From: Ruminococcus_G sp050944435
Lineage (GTDB): Bacteria > Bacillota > Clostridia > Lachnospirales > Lachnospiraceae
Direction: 5' to 3'
DNA length: 64,000 bases
NCBI GenBank assembly: GCA_050944435.1
Contig: JBMNRB010000002.1
Coordinates: forward strand, 1-64,000
Notes under the pieces: model-generated
Seen by the model: the letters and a program-made list of their open reading frames with translations, nothing else
Database searches by the model: none
Told to the model about the DNA's origin: nothing
Program-made: the position numbers and the translations under genes
Shown: positions 43,241 through 51,966 of the stretch, one piece after another
Layout of the letters: every line of letters starts with the position of its first letter
How positions within the stretch are numbered: position 1 is the stretch's first letter

Positions 43241-43678
43241 ATGCAGTTGGAAACATTAAGAAAAGATATGGTCGCAGCGATGAAAGCACATGATAAAGTG
43301 CGCAAAGAAGCCATCTCATCGGTGATCGCAGCAGTGAAAAAAGCGGCCATTGACGAGGGCTGCCGGGATGACATTCCGGAAACATTGGTGGATCGTGTGA
43401 TTCTCAAAGAATTGAAAACGGTAAAGGAACAGGTCGACACCTGTCCGGATCAGCGGCAGGATCTGAAGGAGGAATATCAGGCCCGTTATGACATCATAGA
43501 AGAATATGCGCCAAAGCTTCTTTCTGAGGAGGAAATTAAGGCGGTACTGAATGAAAAATTCTCTGATTTGCTGGCAACGAAAAACAAGGGACAGATCATG
43601 AAAGCAGTTATGGGAGAACTGAAGGGAAAAGCGGACGGCAAATTGATTAATCAGGTCGTTGCAAAATTATGTGAGTAA
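43241..43678 (+). CDS. GatB/YqeY domain protein
   Basis: A 145-residue YqeY-type protein related to the tail domain of the GatB subunit of tRNA amidotransferase. Recognised by RKDMVAAMKAHDKVRKEAISSVIAAVKKAAID near the start, the EYQARYDIIEEYAPKLLSEEEI segment, and the C-terminal NKGQIMKAVMGELKGKADGKLINQVVAKL, which corresponds to the conserved G-K-A-D/M-G repeat. Its function is unproven; a tRNA-related role is assumed from the GatB domain. AGGAGG lies seven bases before the ATG. Confidence 0.93.
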   Translation: MQLETLRKDMVAAMKAHDKVRKEAISSVIAAVKKAAIDEGCRDDIPETLVDRVILKELKTVKEQVDTCPDQRQDLKEEYQARYDIIEEYAPKLLSEEEIKAVLNEKFSDLLATKNKGQIMKAVMGELKGKADGKLINQVVAKLCE

Positions 43679-43729
43679 GATTTAAAAAACTAGTTTATGC
43701 TAACGGAAAAGAGAAATGTGGTGAGAAAA

Positions 43730-44506
43730 ATGAAATTTGATATGCATTGCCATACAAAAGAAGGTTCTATGGACGGGAAAGTCCCTATCGAGGACTACAT
43801 TATCCGTTTAAAGGAATTGGGCTTTAAAGGAATGTTGGTATCGGATCATAATACGTACAATGGATACCGGGAATGGAAAAACAAGATAAAAGGGGAGCGC
43901 CACAGAGACTTTATCGTACTGAAAGGAATTGAATACGACACCATTGACGCAGGGCATATTCTCGTTATCATGCCGGAGGGAGTAAAGATCAGGGTGCTTG
44001 AGCTGCGGGGCCTGCCGGTGCGGATTCTGATTGATGTTGTGCATAAAAACGGAGGAATTCTGGGACCGGCTCACCCCTGCGGAGAAAGATATCTGAGCAT
44101 TGTCAACACCAAGAAAAAGAAAAGCAAGGACGCTATTCTCAGGAAATTTGATTTCATTGAAACCTTTAACGCCTGTGAATCGGATCAGAGCAATGAAGCG
44201 GCCAGAAAACTGGCGGAACATTTTATGAAGCCGGGATTCGGCGGAAGTGATTCCCACCGTTATGACTGTATCGGTACGGCATATACGGAACTGCCAAAGG
44301 ATATCAAGCGGGAGTCGGATTTAATCCGTTATATACAGAGCGGAGGAGAAGTTGCCTGCGGAGGGACGCCTTATACAAAGACGACGAAAGACAAAATGGG
44401 AAAATGGCATCAGATATTAGTACAGTCCTTTTATCTGTATAACAGGACGGCCAGTCTATATCGGAAACACAGAAGGAAAAAAGAGTTGGAAAAACTTCAC
44501 GTTTAA
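43730..44506 (+). CDS. PHP-domain phosphoesterase
   Basis: A PHP-family hydrolase of 258 residues. MKFDMHCHTKEGSMDG supplies the HxH ligands, LVSDHNTYNGY the next, GIEYDTIDAGHIL the conserved Glu/His, GPAHPCG and GGSDSHRYDCIGTAYTEL the C-terminal ligands. The family includes 5'-3' nucleases and nucleoside phosphatases (RNase AM/YciV-like) as well as histidinol phosphatase; context gives no substrate. ATG 43730 is chosen over ATG 43697 because homology begins there and GGTGAG lies just upstream. Confidence 0.87.
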   Translation: MKFDMHCHTKEGSMDGKVPIEDYIIRLKELGFKGMLVSDHNTYNGYREWKNKIKGERHRDFIVLKGIEYDTIDAGHILVIMPEGVKIRVLELRGLPVRILIDVVHKNGGILGPAHPCGERYLSIVNTKKKKSKDAILRKFDFIETFNACESDQSNEAARKLAEHFMKPGFGGSDSHRYDCIGTAYTELPKDIKRESDLIRYIQSGGEVACGGTPYTKTTKDKMGKWHQILVQSFYLYNRTASLYRKHRRKKELEKLHV

Positions 44507-44513
44507 GCAATGA

Positions 44514-44556
44514 AAAAGGAACTATCAGATTAACCACTTCTGACAGTTCCTTTTAA
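44514..44556. terminator. Bidirectional terminator
   Basis: AAAAGGAACTATCAGA (44514-44529) pairs with TCTGACAGTTCCTTTT (44539-44554) with one mismatch. A-rich and T-rich flanks allow termination on both strands, between the PHP gene and the convergent YbaK-type gene. Confidence 0.8.
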
Positions 44557-44613
44557 ATTTCGTTGTCCATTGGAATTTACCTCAAATCATAAATTTTTGT
44601 TTTTGGATTTAGC

Positions 44614-44694
44614 TTAAGTTTTTGGTGGTCTGTACCTTCCTTTCATAAAATTCCGGGGTGAATCTTTAAGTTTTCGGTGGTCCGTCCTCCTTAT
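44614..44694. repeat. Two imperfect direct repeats, about 52-base period
   Basis: TTAAGTTTTTGGTGGTC (44614-44630, continuing TGTACCTTCCTT) recurs as TTAAGTTTTCGGTGGTCC (44666-44683, continuing GTCCTCCTTA). About 22 of 27 positions agree. The stretch 44557-44844 has no gene and is very AT-rich beyond 44700. The repeats may be the end-binding sites of a lost transposon (several IS families carry spaced repeats at their ends) or a small RNA. Confidence 0.5.
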
Positions 44695-44844
44695 TCTTAA
44701 TATTTTCTGTTGATAGTGTTATTATATCTGATAAAAAGGAAAAAGTCAAGGGCAAAAAACAAAAAATATGAAATAAGAATCCAATTCAACAGAAAAAATA
44801 TTTAAATATTATAAATAAACTGAAAATTATAAATAATTAAAATA

Positions 44845-45321
44845 CTAAGCGCAGATAGATACAAATTTTCCTCGGATAAGTTTACATAATGCGTCTGGGG
44901 AAAGGCAGAGGGACACGCCGATTTTTCCGCCGCTGATATATATGGTTTCAAATTGCTGCGCGCAGCTTTCAATAAAAGTGGGAAATTGTTTTTTCATTCC
45001 AATGGGACTGCAGCCTCCCCGAATATATCCGGTCACATTATTTATTTCTTTCACATGGATCATCTCCACTGATTTTTCACCGGCCGCTTTGGCTGCTAGT
45101 TTCAAATCTACTTCCTGAGCGATGGGGATCACATAGACATAGTACTGACCGCTTTTTCCCCGGGCTACGAGAGTTTTAAAGGACTGTTCCACCGGAGCTT
45201 TGGTAAGCTGGGCAGTATGAAGACCGTCGATAAATTCGTCGCATTCGTAGTAAAGAGCCTGATATGGGATTTTGTTTTTATCTAAAATACGCATTACGTT
45301 TGTTTTCGTTTCTTTAGCCAT
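44845..45321 (-). CDS. Cys-tRNA(Pro)/Cys deacylase (YbaK/EbsC family)
   Basis: A 158-residue editing-domain protein. MAKETKTNVMRILDKNKIPYQALYYE begins the family; KTLVARGKSGQYYVYVIPIAQEVDLKLAAKAAGEKSVEMI and GYIRGGCSPIGMKKQFPTFIE hold the active-site lysine and the conserved GGxSP region. It hydrolyses Cys-tRNAPro made by error by prolyl-tRNA synthetase. The start at 45321 has AGGAGG upstream; a longer frame to 45456 runs through the promoter and is not used. Confidence 0.93.
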   Translation of the reverse strand: MAKETKTNVMRILDKNKIPYQALYYECDEFIDGLHTAQLTKAPVEQSFKTLVARGKSGQYYVYVIPIAQEVDLKLAAKAAGEKSVEMIHVKEINNVTGYIRGGCSPIGMKKQFPTFIESCAQQFETIYISGGKIGVSLCLSPDALCKLIRGKFVSICA

Positions 45322-45343
45322 TTTTATTCCTCCTGACCATAGC

Positions 45344-45372
45344 ATTGTACTACCTGAAGTCAAAAACTGCAA
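45344..45372 (-). promoter_or_regulatory. Promoter of the YbaK-type gene
   Basis: Minus strand TTGCAG, 17-base spacer, TACAAT (plus coordinates 45367-45372 and 45344-45349), 23 bases before the start codon. Confidence 0.6.
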
Positions 45373-45404
45373 TGGTGACATTTTGAAACAAGTGGAAAAA
45401 GTGC

Positions 45405-45433
45405 TGGACATGGGGAGAAATTTGTGGTTTAAT
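45405..45433 (+). promoter_or_regulatory. Promoter of the Tad pilus operon
   Basis: TGGACA (45405-45410), 17-base spacer, TTTAAT (45428-45433). The leader to the GTG at 45518 contains a small hairpin (GCCATC/GATGGT near 45452-45470). No other promoter is evident before 55 kb, so the pilus genes are likely one long operon. Confidence 0.55.
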
Positions 45434-45517
45434 AGGGTCAAGCTTCTTAAAGCCATCTGTTCTGATGGTGATTCCCAATTAAAAGAAATTTAATATGGTT
45501 TTAAGGGAGGTGCATAA

Positions 45518-46030
45518 GTGCCTTTATACAGCAAACTCTTGTTTTCTATGGCTTTTTTGGCCGTGGGCTGTGATTTGAAAACAGAAAAAATACCCAATGA
45601 GGCGATCTGCCTTTTTTGGGGAGTTGGTTTCATATACCGGATTCTTACAAAAGGGTGGGAAGGATTTTGTTTTTATCTTGCAGGAGCAGCATTGCCTTTT
45701 GCAGTAATGGCCGGTCTCTTTATCTTCCGTATGACGGGGGCGGGAGATATTAAACTGCTCTCGGCGTTGGGAGGAGTAATGGGGCCCACAGCTATTTTTA
45801 AATGTATTCTCGTATCTTTTTTCGCAGGAGCTATTCTAAGCGCTGCAATTCTCGCTGAGACGGGAAGTCTCAAAATTCGTCTTCGGTATTTCGCCGGTTA
45901 TTTTCAAAATATTTATTTCAGAAAAACCATCGTTCCCTACTGTCAGAGGGGGAAACGACTGGAAAATATACATTTCAGCGTGCCGGTATTTATGGCTGTC
46001 ATGCTGCATATAGGAGGGTTTTATTCATGA
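45518..46030 (+). CDS. tadV: Prepilin peptidase (TadV/CpaA, A24 family)
   Basis: A 170-residue membrane peptidase with about five hydrophobic segments. The two catalytic aspartates are in AVGCDLKTEKIPNE (Asp19) and in GAGDIKLLSALGG (about 75-87), the GxGD signature of type IV prepilin peptidases. It would cleave the Flp-type prepilin encoded at 50.3 kb. The start is GTG at 45518 behind GGAGG. It overlaps the next gene by four bases and is the first gene of the pilus operon. Confidence 0.87.
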   Translation: MPLYSKLLFSMAFLAVGCDLKTEKIPNEAICLFWGVGFIYRILTKGWEGFCFYLAGAALPFAVMAGLFIFRMTGAGDIKLLSALGGVMGPTAIFKCILVSFFAGAILSAAILAETGSLKIRLRYFAGYFQNIYFRKTIVPYCQRGKRLENIHFSVPVFMAVMLHIGGFYS

Positions 46031-47058
46031 ACAATGGGAAAAACGTACTGGCTGTCTGCGATCTGGAAGCGGCTTATGCGTGCAACTTTGTGGAGTATGT
46101 TCACCGGAAAAAAAGTATGCCTTTTGATATTCAGGCGTTTACCGGTTTAGAATCTCTAAAAAAGTTTGCGGAAAAGCAGAGGATAGAAATTCTTTTGATT
46201 TCGGATAAGGCCATGTGCGAGGAAATCAGAACGCTGGATATCGGGCAGATTGTGATTTTGTCCGAGGGGGTGCATCATCCTATGCTGGACAGCTATCCCA
46301 GCGTTTATAAGTATCAGTCCTCTGATACGGTGATCCGGGAGGTGATGAACTGCTGCGGAACGAAAGAAAAACTATGTTTTAAAGGAATGGGGAAGGGGAA
46401 GAAGAAAGAACGAATCGGCATCTATTCTCCGGTGGGACGTACGGCAAAAACTTCTTTTGCCCTGACGCTGGGGCAGATTCTGGCCAGGGAAAAGCCAGTT
46501 CTCTATCTTAACCTGGAAGAGTACGCAGGGTTTGAACAGCTTCTGGGATGCAGTTATGAGCGCAATATCGGAGATCTGATTTATTATATCCGGCAGGAAT
46601 ACAGCAATCTTTCTCTGAAAATCAGCGGAATGGTGCAGACGATGAATCATCTGGACTATCTTCCGCCGGCGATGTCGCCTATGGATATCCAGAATACCAC
46701 ATCGGAGGAGTGGCTGAAGCTGTTGGAGGAGATTGAGAAGAACACGGCATATGAGACGGTAATTCTTGACTTCGGCGATGGAGTCAACGATCTGTACGCG
46801 CTGCTGAATCAATGCAGCAGAATATATATGCCGGTGCGGGGGGATGTGATGTCCGCGGCGAAATTACAGCAGTTCGAGAGTCTCCTGGTGACCTGGAACT
46901 ACGGTGAACTTCTGGAGCGGATTGAGAAACTGAAGCTTCCTTACCACCGGACAGAAAGATGCGGCAGAGAATACCTGGATGAGCTGGTCTGGAGTCAGTT
47001 AGGTGATTTTGTCCGTGAACTGATAAGAAAGGAAAAGAGCGGTGGTGACGGGGTTTGA
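46027..47058 (+). CDS. tadZ: TadZ/CpaE-like pilus localisation ATPase
   Basis: A 343-residue protein. An N-terminal receiver-like region (about 1-110) precedes a MinD/ParA-type P-loop domain with RIGIYSPVGRTAKTSFALTLGQIL, in which the deviant Walker A reads GRTAKTS instead of KGGxGKT, then VLYLNLEEYAGF and TVILDFGDGVNDL (Walker B-like). TadZ proteins place the pilus machine at a cell site. The altered P-loop leaves ATP hydrolysis uncertain. Position between the prepilin peptidase and TadA is standard. Confidence 0.82.
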   Translation: MNNGKNVLAVCDLEAAYACNFVEYVHRKKSMPFDIQAFTGLESLKKFAEKQRIEILLISDKAMCEEIRTLDIGQIVILSEGVHHPMLDSYPSVYKYQSSDTVIREVMNCCGTKEKLCFKGMGKGKKKERIGIYSPVGRTAKTSFALTLGQILAREKPVLYLNLEEYAGFEQLLGCSYERNIGDLIYYIRQEYSNLSLKISGMVQTMNHLDYLPPAMSPMDIQNTTSEEWLKLLEEIEKNTAYETVILDFGDGVNDLYALLNQCSRIYMPVRGDVMSAAKLQQFESLLVTWNYGELLERIEKLKLPYHRTERCGREYLDELVWSQLGDFVRELIRKEKSGGDGV

Positions 47059-48235
47059 AACATTACAGAAAGCGTTGATGGAACGGCTGGAGCAGATGCC
47101 GGATCTGTCGGACCGGCAGATCCAGGAGATGATCGATGAAATGGTGCTGGAGAAAAAAACAGGATGGTCGCTGCCGCTGACTGAAAAAATGAAGCTGCAG
47201 AAAGAATTGTTCGATTCTGTACGCAGGCTGGATGTGATTCAGGATTTGATTGATGACCCCAAGGTGACGGAGATTATGGTCAACAGTTATGACCAGATTT
47301 TTGTCGAACGGGGCGGAATGGTCAGCCGATATGAAAAGAAGTTCACCTCCAGAGAAAAACTGGAAGATGTCATTCAGCAGATTGTGGGAAAATGCAATCG
47401 CATTATCAATGAAAGCAGCCCCATTGTGGATGCCCGGCTTGAAAACGGCGCGCGGGTCAATGTGGTTGTGGAGCCGGCGTGTATAGGAGGGCCGGTAATG
47501 ACCATTCGCCGTTTTCCCGATTTGCCTATCACGATGGAACGCCTGATTGTGCTGGGGAGTATCACAGAAGAGGCGGCCAGGTTCCTGGAAGATTTGGTGA
47601 AAAGCGGATATTCCATACTGATCGGAGGAGGAACCTCGGCAGGAAAAACTACTTTTCTCAATGCTTTGTCCAATTTTATACCGAAAGACGAGCGGATTAT
47701 CACTATTGAAGATACGGCGGAACTTCAGATCCAGGGCATTAAAAATCTGGTCCGTCTGGAAGCGCGCAGCGCCAATATGGAAGGTGGAAGACAGATTACA
47801 ATCCGGGAACTGATTAAGACGGCGCTGCGGATGCGGCCCAACCGGATCATTGTAGGCGAGGTACGTCAAGAAGAAGCTATCGATCTGCTGCAGGCCTGGA
47901 ATACAGGCCATGAGGGAAGTATCGGTACTTTGCATGCAAACAGTACGGCAGATATGATCAGCCGGATGGAGACCATGGTTCTGATGGGAATGCAGCTCCC
48001 CCTGGAGGCGATCCGGAGGCAGATTGCTTCGGGGGTAGATATCATGGTACATCTGGGGCGGCTGAAGGATAAAAAGAGAAGAGTTCTGGAAATCAGTGAA
48101 GTGATTGGTTTTAAAGAACAGGAGGTAAAATTGCAGACGCTGTATGTATGGGATGACAGAAGGAAAGTTCTGCAAAAGGAACATCCGTTGACGTGCAGGG
48201 AAAAACTGGAAAGGATGAAGAGATATGAAACATGA
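47042..48235 (+). CDS. tadA: TadA/CpaF secretion ATPase
   Basis: A 397-residue type II/IV secretion ATPase. An N-terminal domain contains VTEIMVNSYDQIFVERGG; the P-loop GGGTSAGKTT is at 195-204; then ITIEDTAELQI (Asp box), RPNRIIVGEVRQEEAIDLLQAWNTGHEGSIGTLHANS (Walker B and His box, about 263-300). It powers pilus assembly from the cytoplasm. The start is GTG at 47042 or 47045, overlapping tadZ by about 17 bases. The 3' end overlaps tadB by 11 bases. Confidence 0.95.
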   Translation: MVTGFETLQKALMERLEQMPDLSDRQIQEMIDEMVLEKKTGWSLPLTEKMKLQKELFDSVRRLDVIQDLIDDPKVTEIMVNSYDQIFVERGGMVSRYEKKFTSREKLEDVIQQIVGKCNRIINESSPIVDARLENGARVNVVVEPACIGGPVMTIRRFPDLPITMERLIVLGSITEEAARFLEDLVKSGYSILIGGGTSAGKTTFLNALSNFIPKDERIITIEDTAELQIQGIKNLVRLEARSANMEGGRQITIRELIKTALRMRPNRIIVGEVRQEEAIDLLQAWNTGHEGSIGTLHANSTADMISRMETMVLMGMQLPLEAIRRQIASGVDIMVHLGRLKDKKRRVLEISEVIGFKEQEVKLQTLYVWDDRRKVLQKEHPLTCREKLERMKRYET

Positions 48236-48968
48236 TTACAATCAGTACAAGTTCAGCAGAAAGGAGACGGCCAGATACTTGGGAGAGGCCTTGCTGCTAT
48301 GCATTGGGATTAATTATCTGTGTTACCGTTCCTGGTGGGCATTTCTTATTATGCTTCCCGTTCCGGGGATTTATCTAAAGGCAAAACGAAAAAATCTGCT
48401 GGTACGAAGAAAAAAACTTTTGAACTATGCTTTTAAAGACGCGATAAATTCTCTGAGCGTTGCGCTGAAAGCGGGATATTCCATGGAAAACGCCGTCTCA
48501 GAATGTATTCGTGATCTGAAAAATATTTATTCGCCGGAGGATCCGATTGTGCAGGAGTTCTGCCATATCAGGAATCAGCTTAAAGTGAGTGTGCCGATAG
48601 AAACACTGTTGAGGGATTTCGGCGAGCGAAGCCAGGTGGAAGATATACAGAATTTTGCCGGTGTCTACGGGATTGCGAAACGCAGCGGAGGAAATTTGAG
48701 CAGGATACTGCAGAACACGGCCAGAACTCTTGGGGACAAAATTGAAGTGCAAAAAGAGGTGGAGGCCTGTATTTCTGCCAAACGTATGGAGCAGAACATT
48801 ATGGCTGCCGTACCCTTAGGGATTATTCTCTATATGCAGGCGATAGATCCGGAATTTCTTGCAGTACTGTATGGGAACATCGCCGGCGTCTGTGTGATGT
48901 CCGTATGTCTGGCCGGATATCTGCTGGCCTTTTGGATGGGGCGCCGAATTGTACGGATTGAGGTGTGA
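48225..48968 (+). CDS. tadB: TadB-like inner membrane platform protein
   Basis: A 247-residue T2SSF-domain protein. Two hydrophobic segments at 22-55 precede the cytoplasmic F domain (FKDAINSLSVALKAGYSMENAVSECIRDL to LEVQKEVEACISAKRMEQNIMAAVPLGIILY), and two further membrane segments end it. The AGYSMENAV and SAKRMEQ features are typical of TadB. It forms the platform with the next gene's product and contacts TadA. Confidence 0.88.
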   Translation: MKHDYNQYKFSRKETARYLGEALLLCIGINYLCYRSWWAFLIMLPVPGIYLKAKRKNLLVRRKKLLNYAFKDAINSLSVALKAGYSMENAVSECIRDLKNIYSPEDPIVQEFCHIRNQLKVSVPIETLLRDFGERSQVEDIQNFAGVYGIAKRSGGNLSRILQNTARTLGDKIEVQKEVEACISAKRMEQNIMAAVPLGIILYMQAIDPEFLAVLYGNIAGVCVMSVCLAGYLLAFWMGRRIVRIEV

Positions 48969-48969
48969 A

Positions 48970-50289
48970 ATGATTTGGATTCATGGGGCAGTATTTTTGC
49001 TGCTGTTTCTGGTATCCCTTCCCGGAATAAAAGAAAAAAGAGATAAGATTTTGGGAGCGATAGCGCCGTCCGGAGTGATCACAGGAGCCGTGCTTATTCT
49101 GATGGCCGGGAATGTGTTGGGAACAGTGGTTACGGTTGCTGAAATGACGGAACGAAGGGATGGGGTGACTGAGGTGGAAAAAGAACCGGCGGAAGGACAG
49201 GAGCAGACGGTGATACTGGAGGCGGAAAAAGAAGACGGAAGCCGTCAGGAGGTTCATTTTACCATTCCAGGTACAGAGTACAGCAAAGAAGAAATTCAAA
49301 AATGGTTCCGGGAAGGGAAGGAAAAATTAGAAAAAATTATTCTGGGAGAGAATCAGTCGCTGGATCACGTAAATTCTAATCTGAATCTTGTCAATACCAT
49401 TCCGGATTTGCCCATTGAAATTGGATGGGGAAGCAGCGATCCCCAACTGCTGGACTGGGAAGGCAGGCTGGGTGAAAATATACCGGCAGAAGGAACTGCA
49501 GTAACTTTGTATGTTGCCTTTACCTGCCAGGATGAGCGGGAGGATTTTGAATGGAAAGTCAAGGTGTATCCCCCGGCTCTTTCGGCAGCGGAACAGTGGG
49601 AGAGAAACGCCCAGGAGAATTTCCGCGAATTAAATCAAAGCAGCGAGACGGGAGATATCTGGTATCTTCCGGCGGAAGTGGAAGGAAAAGCGGTGGACTG
49701 GAAGAAACCCTTCTCCGGAGCCGGCATGACGGCAGTGGCGACTGCATGGGTGATGGCAATGGTATGGATTGTGGGGAAGAAAAGGGAGAGGATGAATGCA
49801 CAGAAAAGGCGTCAGGAAGAAATGATAACCGATTACCCGGAAATTTTAAATAAGTTCGTACTGCTTCTCAATGCCGGGATGAATACCAGAAAAGCTTTTT
49901 CAAAAATTGCTCTGGATTACAGGAAGAAGAAACAGGCGGATAGGGAACGTTTCCGGGAAAGAGCAGCCTATGAGGAGATTGCCTCAGTGTATTCAGAAAT
50001 GGAACAGGGCGTACCGGAGGCGGAAGCTTATGAACATCTGGGCAGCCGCTGCGGCCTGGCTGTCTATAAAACTTTTTCCACACTGCTGGTACAGAATCTT
50101 AGAAAAGGAAACGGAGAAATTATTGACATGCTGGAACGGGAGGCTGTGGAGGCTTTCGAGAACAGAAAACGGCGGGCAAAGATACTGGGTGAACAGGCTG
50201 GAACAAAATTGCTGCTGCCTATGGTCATGATGCTGGTGATTGTCTTTGTCATTCTGTTGTTTCCAGCGGGCAGCAGTTTTGCCATATGA
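48970..50289 (+). CDS. tadC: TadC-like platform protein with large extracytoplasmic insertion
   Basis: A 439-residue protein. Two N-terminal membrane segments (about 1-50) are followed by a soluble region of about 190 residues (65-255) rich in Glu/Lys with beta-strand character (TAVTLYVAFTCQDEREDFEWKVKVYPP), then a membrane segment and a T2SSF-type F domain (YPEILNKFVLLLNAGMNTRKAFSKIALDY to RKRRAKILGEQAGTKLLLPMVMMLVIVFVILLFP). Ordinary TadC is about 300 residues without the insertion. Start ATG 48970; a frame from 48949 overlaps tadB. The insertion may contact the pilus or wall on the outside. Confidence 0.8.
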   Translation: MIWIHGAVFLLLFLVSLPGIKEKRDKILGAIAPSGVITGAVLILMAGNVLGTVVTVAEMTERRDGVTEVEKEPAEGQEQTVILEAEKEDGSRQEVHFTIPGTEYSKEEIQKWFREGKEKLEKIILGENQSLDHVNSNLNLVNTIPDLPIEIGWGSSDPQLLDWEGRLGENIPAEGTAVTLYVAFTCQDEREDFEWKVKVYPPALSAAEQWERNAQENFRELNQSSETGDIWYLPAEVEGKAVDWKKPFSGAGMTAVATAWVMAMVWIVGKKRERMNAQKRRQEEMITDYPEILNKFVLLLNAGMNTRKAFSKIALDYRKKKQADRERFRERAAYEEIASVYSEMEQGVPEAEAYEHLGSRCGLAVYKTFSTLLVQNLRKGNGEIIDMLEREAVEAFENRKRRAKILGEQAGTKLLLPMVMMLVIVFVILLFPAGSSFAI

Positions 50290-50318
50290 GGTTCCGTGCG
50301 GGAAAGGAGGTGAGGCTT

Positions 50319-50489
50319 ATGGGTGCATTTCTCTGTGATTTATGGAAAGAAGAAGATGCTATCGGGGTTGTGGAAATTATTCTGATTCTCGTCGTTTTGA
50401 TTGGTCTGGTAATTATTTTTAAAAACCAACTGGTCAGTCTGGTGAAAAATATTCTTTCAAAAATCACAAGTCAAAGCAACAGTATTTAG
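50319..50489 (+). CDS. Flp1-like pilin
   Basis: A 56-residue prepilin. After a short charged leader (MGAFLCDLWKEEDA) comes IGVVEIILILVVLIGLVIIF, a hydrophobic segment with a Glu four residues after the Gly, as in class III signal sequences of Flp pilins. The C-terminal NQLVSLVKNILSKITSQSNSI is short, as in the Flp1-like family of Firmicutes. ATG 50319 has AAAGGAGGTGAGG upstream. It would be the major pilus subunit, processed by one of the two encoded prepilin peptidases. Confidence 0.85.
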   Translation: MGAFLCDLWKEEDAIGVVEIILILVVLIGLVIIFKNQLVSLVKNILSKITSQSNSI

Positions 50490-50504
50490 AAAAGGGGGCA
50501 CATC

Positions 50505-51953
50505 TTGTACGGAAAAGGAAGTATTACAGTTTATCTAAGTCTGACATTGGCTGTGCTGCTGTCTCTGATTGGAACGGCCCTGTATTCGGTACAATTGGCG
50601 GGGGCCAGAGTACAGGCGGTTCACGGAGCGGATCAGGGGTTATATTCCCTGTTTGCCCGGTATGATATTCCAATGCTGGAAAAATACCATCTGTTTTTTC
50701 TGGATGGATCCTTCGGCAGCGGAAGTCTCCAGATGGGGCAGGTGTACAGTATTCTGGAAAAAGATACCGCTGAAAATTTGAATGGCGGGAATAGAATCAT
50801 AGAAAATATAAGATTAAAAAACGGCGGTATCACAGGTTATACGTTGGCCACGGATAACGGAGGTAATGCAGTCAAGGCTCAGGCCGTGGCGTATATGAAA
50901 ACGGTATTGGGCGTACAGGGTGTGCGTTCCCTGACAGAGAAGATCCAGGGGCAGGAAGAAACGGTGCAGGTTATTGAGGCGAAAAGAGAGGAAATTAACG
51001 AAGATGAAGCCTTAGCGCAGTATGAAGACTTAAAAAACCAGACGACGGGACCGGCGGAAGAGGTACCGGAAGGTTCAGTTACCGTTCCGGAGGACTTTAT
51101 CAACCCGGTGGAAGCGGTAAAAGCGGCAAAAGGAAAGGGAATTCTCTCACTGACTCTTCCTGAAGGAAAAGAAATATCCACGGCCGGCCGGGCAAAGGCG
51201 ACGATGGTTTCGGCTCGTGCGCTGGAAGAAGGATTGGGAGTCCCGGCATACGATTCTTCATGCAATACCTGGACGGCAGATCTGATGTTTAATGAGTATT
51301 TGCTGAGACATTTTGGATGCTTTACGGAGAAAAAATCTGATTCAGGTCTTCAGTATCAATTGGAATACATTCTTCAGGGCAAAGAAAATGATCTGGAAAA
51401 TCTAAAAGGAGTGGTCAATCGACTATTTCTGATAAGAGAAGCATCTAATCTTCTGTACCTCTACCAAAACGAAGGAAAACGGGGGCAGGTACAGATAACG
51501 GCGCTGATCCTTGCCTCTTTGTTTGGAGCGCCCCAGGGAGCAAAAGCACTGGAACCGATTTTGATGGTCTGCTGGGCCTTTGGCGAAAGTGTTCTCGATC
51601 TGCGGGAATTATTGGATGGAGGGAAAGTGCCGCTGATGAAAAACGATGATTCGTGGCAATTGGCTATATCGGATCTGCCGAAACTTCTGCAGGGAGTGGA
51701 CGCACTCAGAAAGGAACAAAGAGAGGGACTGGAATACCAGGATTATCTGCGTATTTTGCTTCTCTTAAAGGGTTCCAAGGAAAAAACATCCCGCTGTATG
51801 GATATGATGGAAATGACTCTTGAAGAAATTGAGGGAAAAGAACAGTTTCGGCTGGACTGCTGTATATATGAGGCGGAAATTGAGTTTGCTTTCGAGACGA
51901 AACGAGGGTTTTCATATCGGGCGGTGCGAAGTTATGGATATGATATGGAATAG
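50505..51953 (+). CDS. DUF5702-domain pilus-associated protein
   Basis: A 482-residue protein with GSITVYLSLTLAVLLSLIGTALYSVQLAGARVQAVHGADQGLYSLFARYD at its N-terminus, one membrane segment with a pseudopilin-like feel, and a long mixed region outside. This start, in this operon position, identifies the DUF5702 family found only in Firmicute Tad loci. No enzymatic motif is seen; a minor pilus or tip role is plausible. The start is TTG at 50505 behind AAAGGGGG. Confidence 0.83.
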   Translation: MYGKGSITVYLSLTLAVLLSLIGTALYSVQLAGARVQAVHGADQGLYSLFARYDIPMLEKYHLFFLDGSFGSGSLQMGQVYSILEKDTAENLNGGNRIIENIRLKNGGITGYTLATDNGGNAVKAQAVAYMKTVLGVQGVRSLTEKIQGQEETVQVIEAKREEINEDEALAQYEDLKNQTTGPAEEVPEGSVTVPEDFINPVEAVKAAKGKGILSLTLPEGKEISTAGRAKATMVSARALEEGLGVPAYDSSCNTWTADLMFNEYLLRHFGCFTEKKSDSGLQYQLEYILQGKENDLENLKGVVNRLFLIREASNLLYLYQNEGKRGQVQITALILASLFGAPQGAKALEPILMVCWAFGESVLDLRELLDGGKVPLMKNDDSWQLAISDLPKLLQGVDALRKEQREGLEYQDYLRILLLLKGSKEKTSRCMDMMEMTLEEIEGKEQFRLDCCIYEAEIEFAFETKRGFSYRAVRSYGYDME

Positions 51954-51966
51954 GAGGTGCAGGAAG

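Noticed and set aside
45433..45517. c-di-GMP riboswitch before the Tad operon
   Set aside because: The leader is too short and lacks the GEMM core; only a small hairpin is present.
47063..48184. A 373-codon open frame antisense to tadA
   Set aside because: It mirrors the codon structure of tadA exactly, has no ribosome site or family motif, and the plus strand encodes a full set of TadA motifs.
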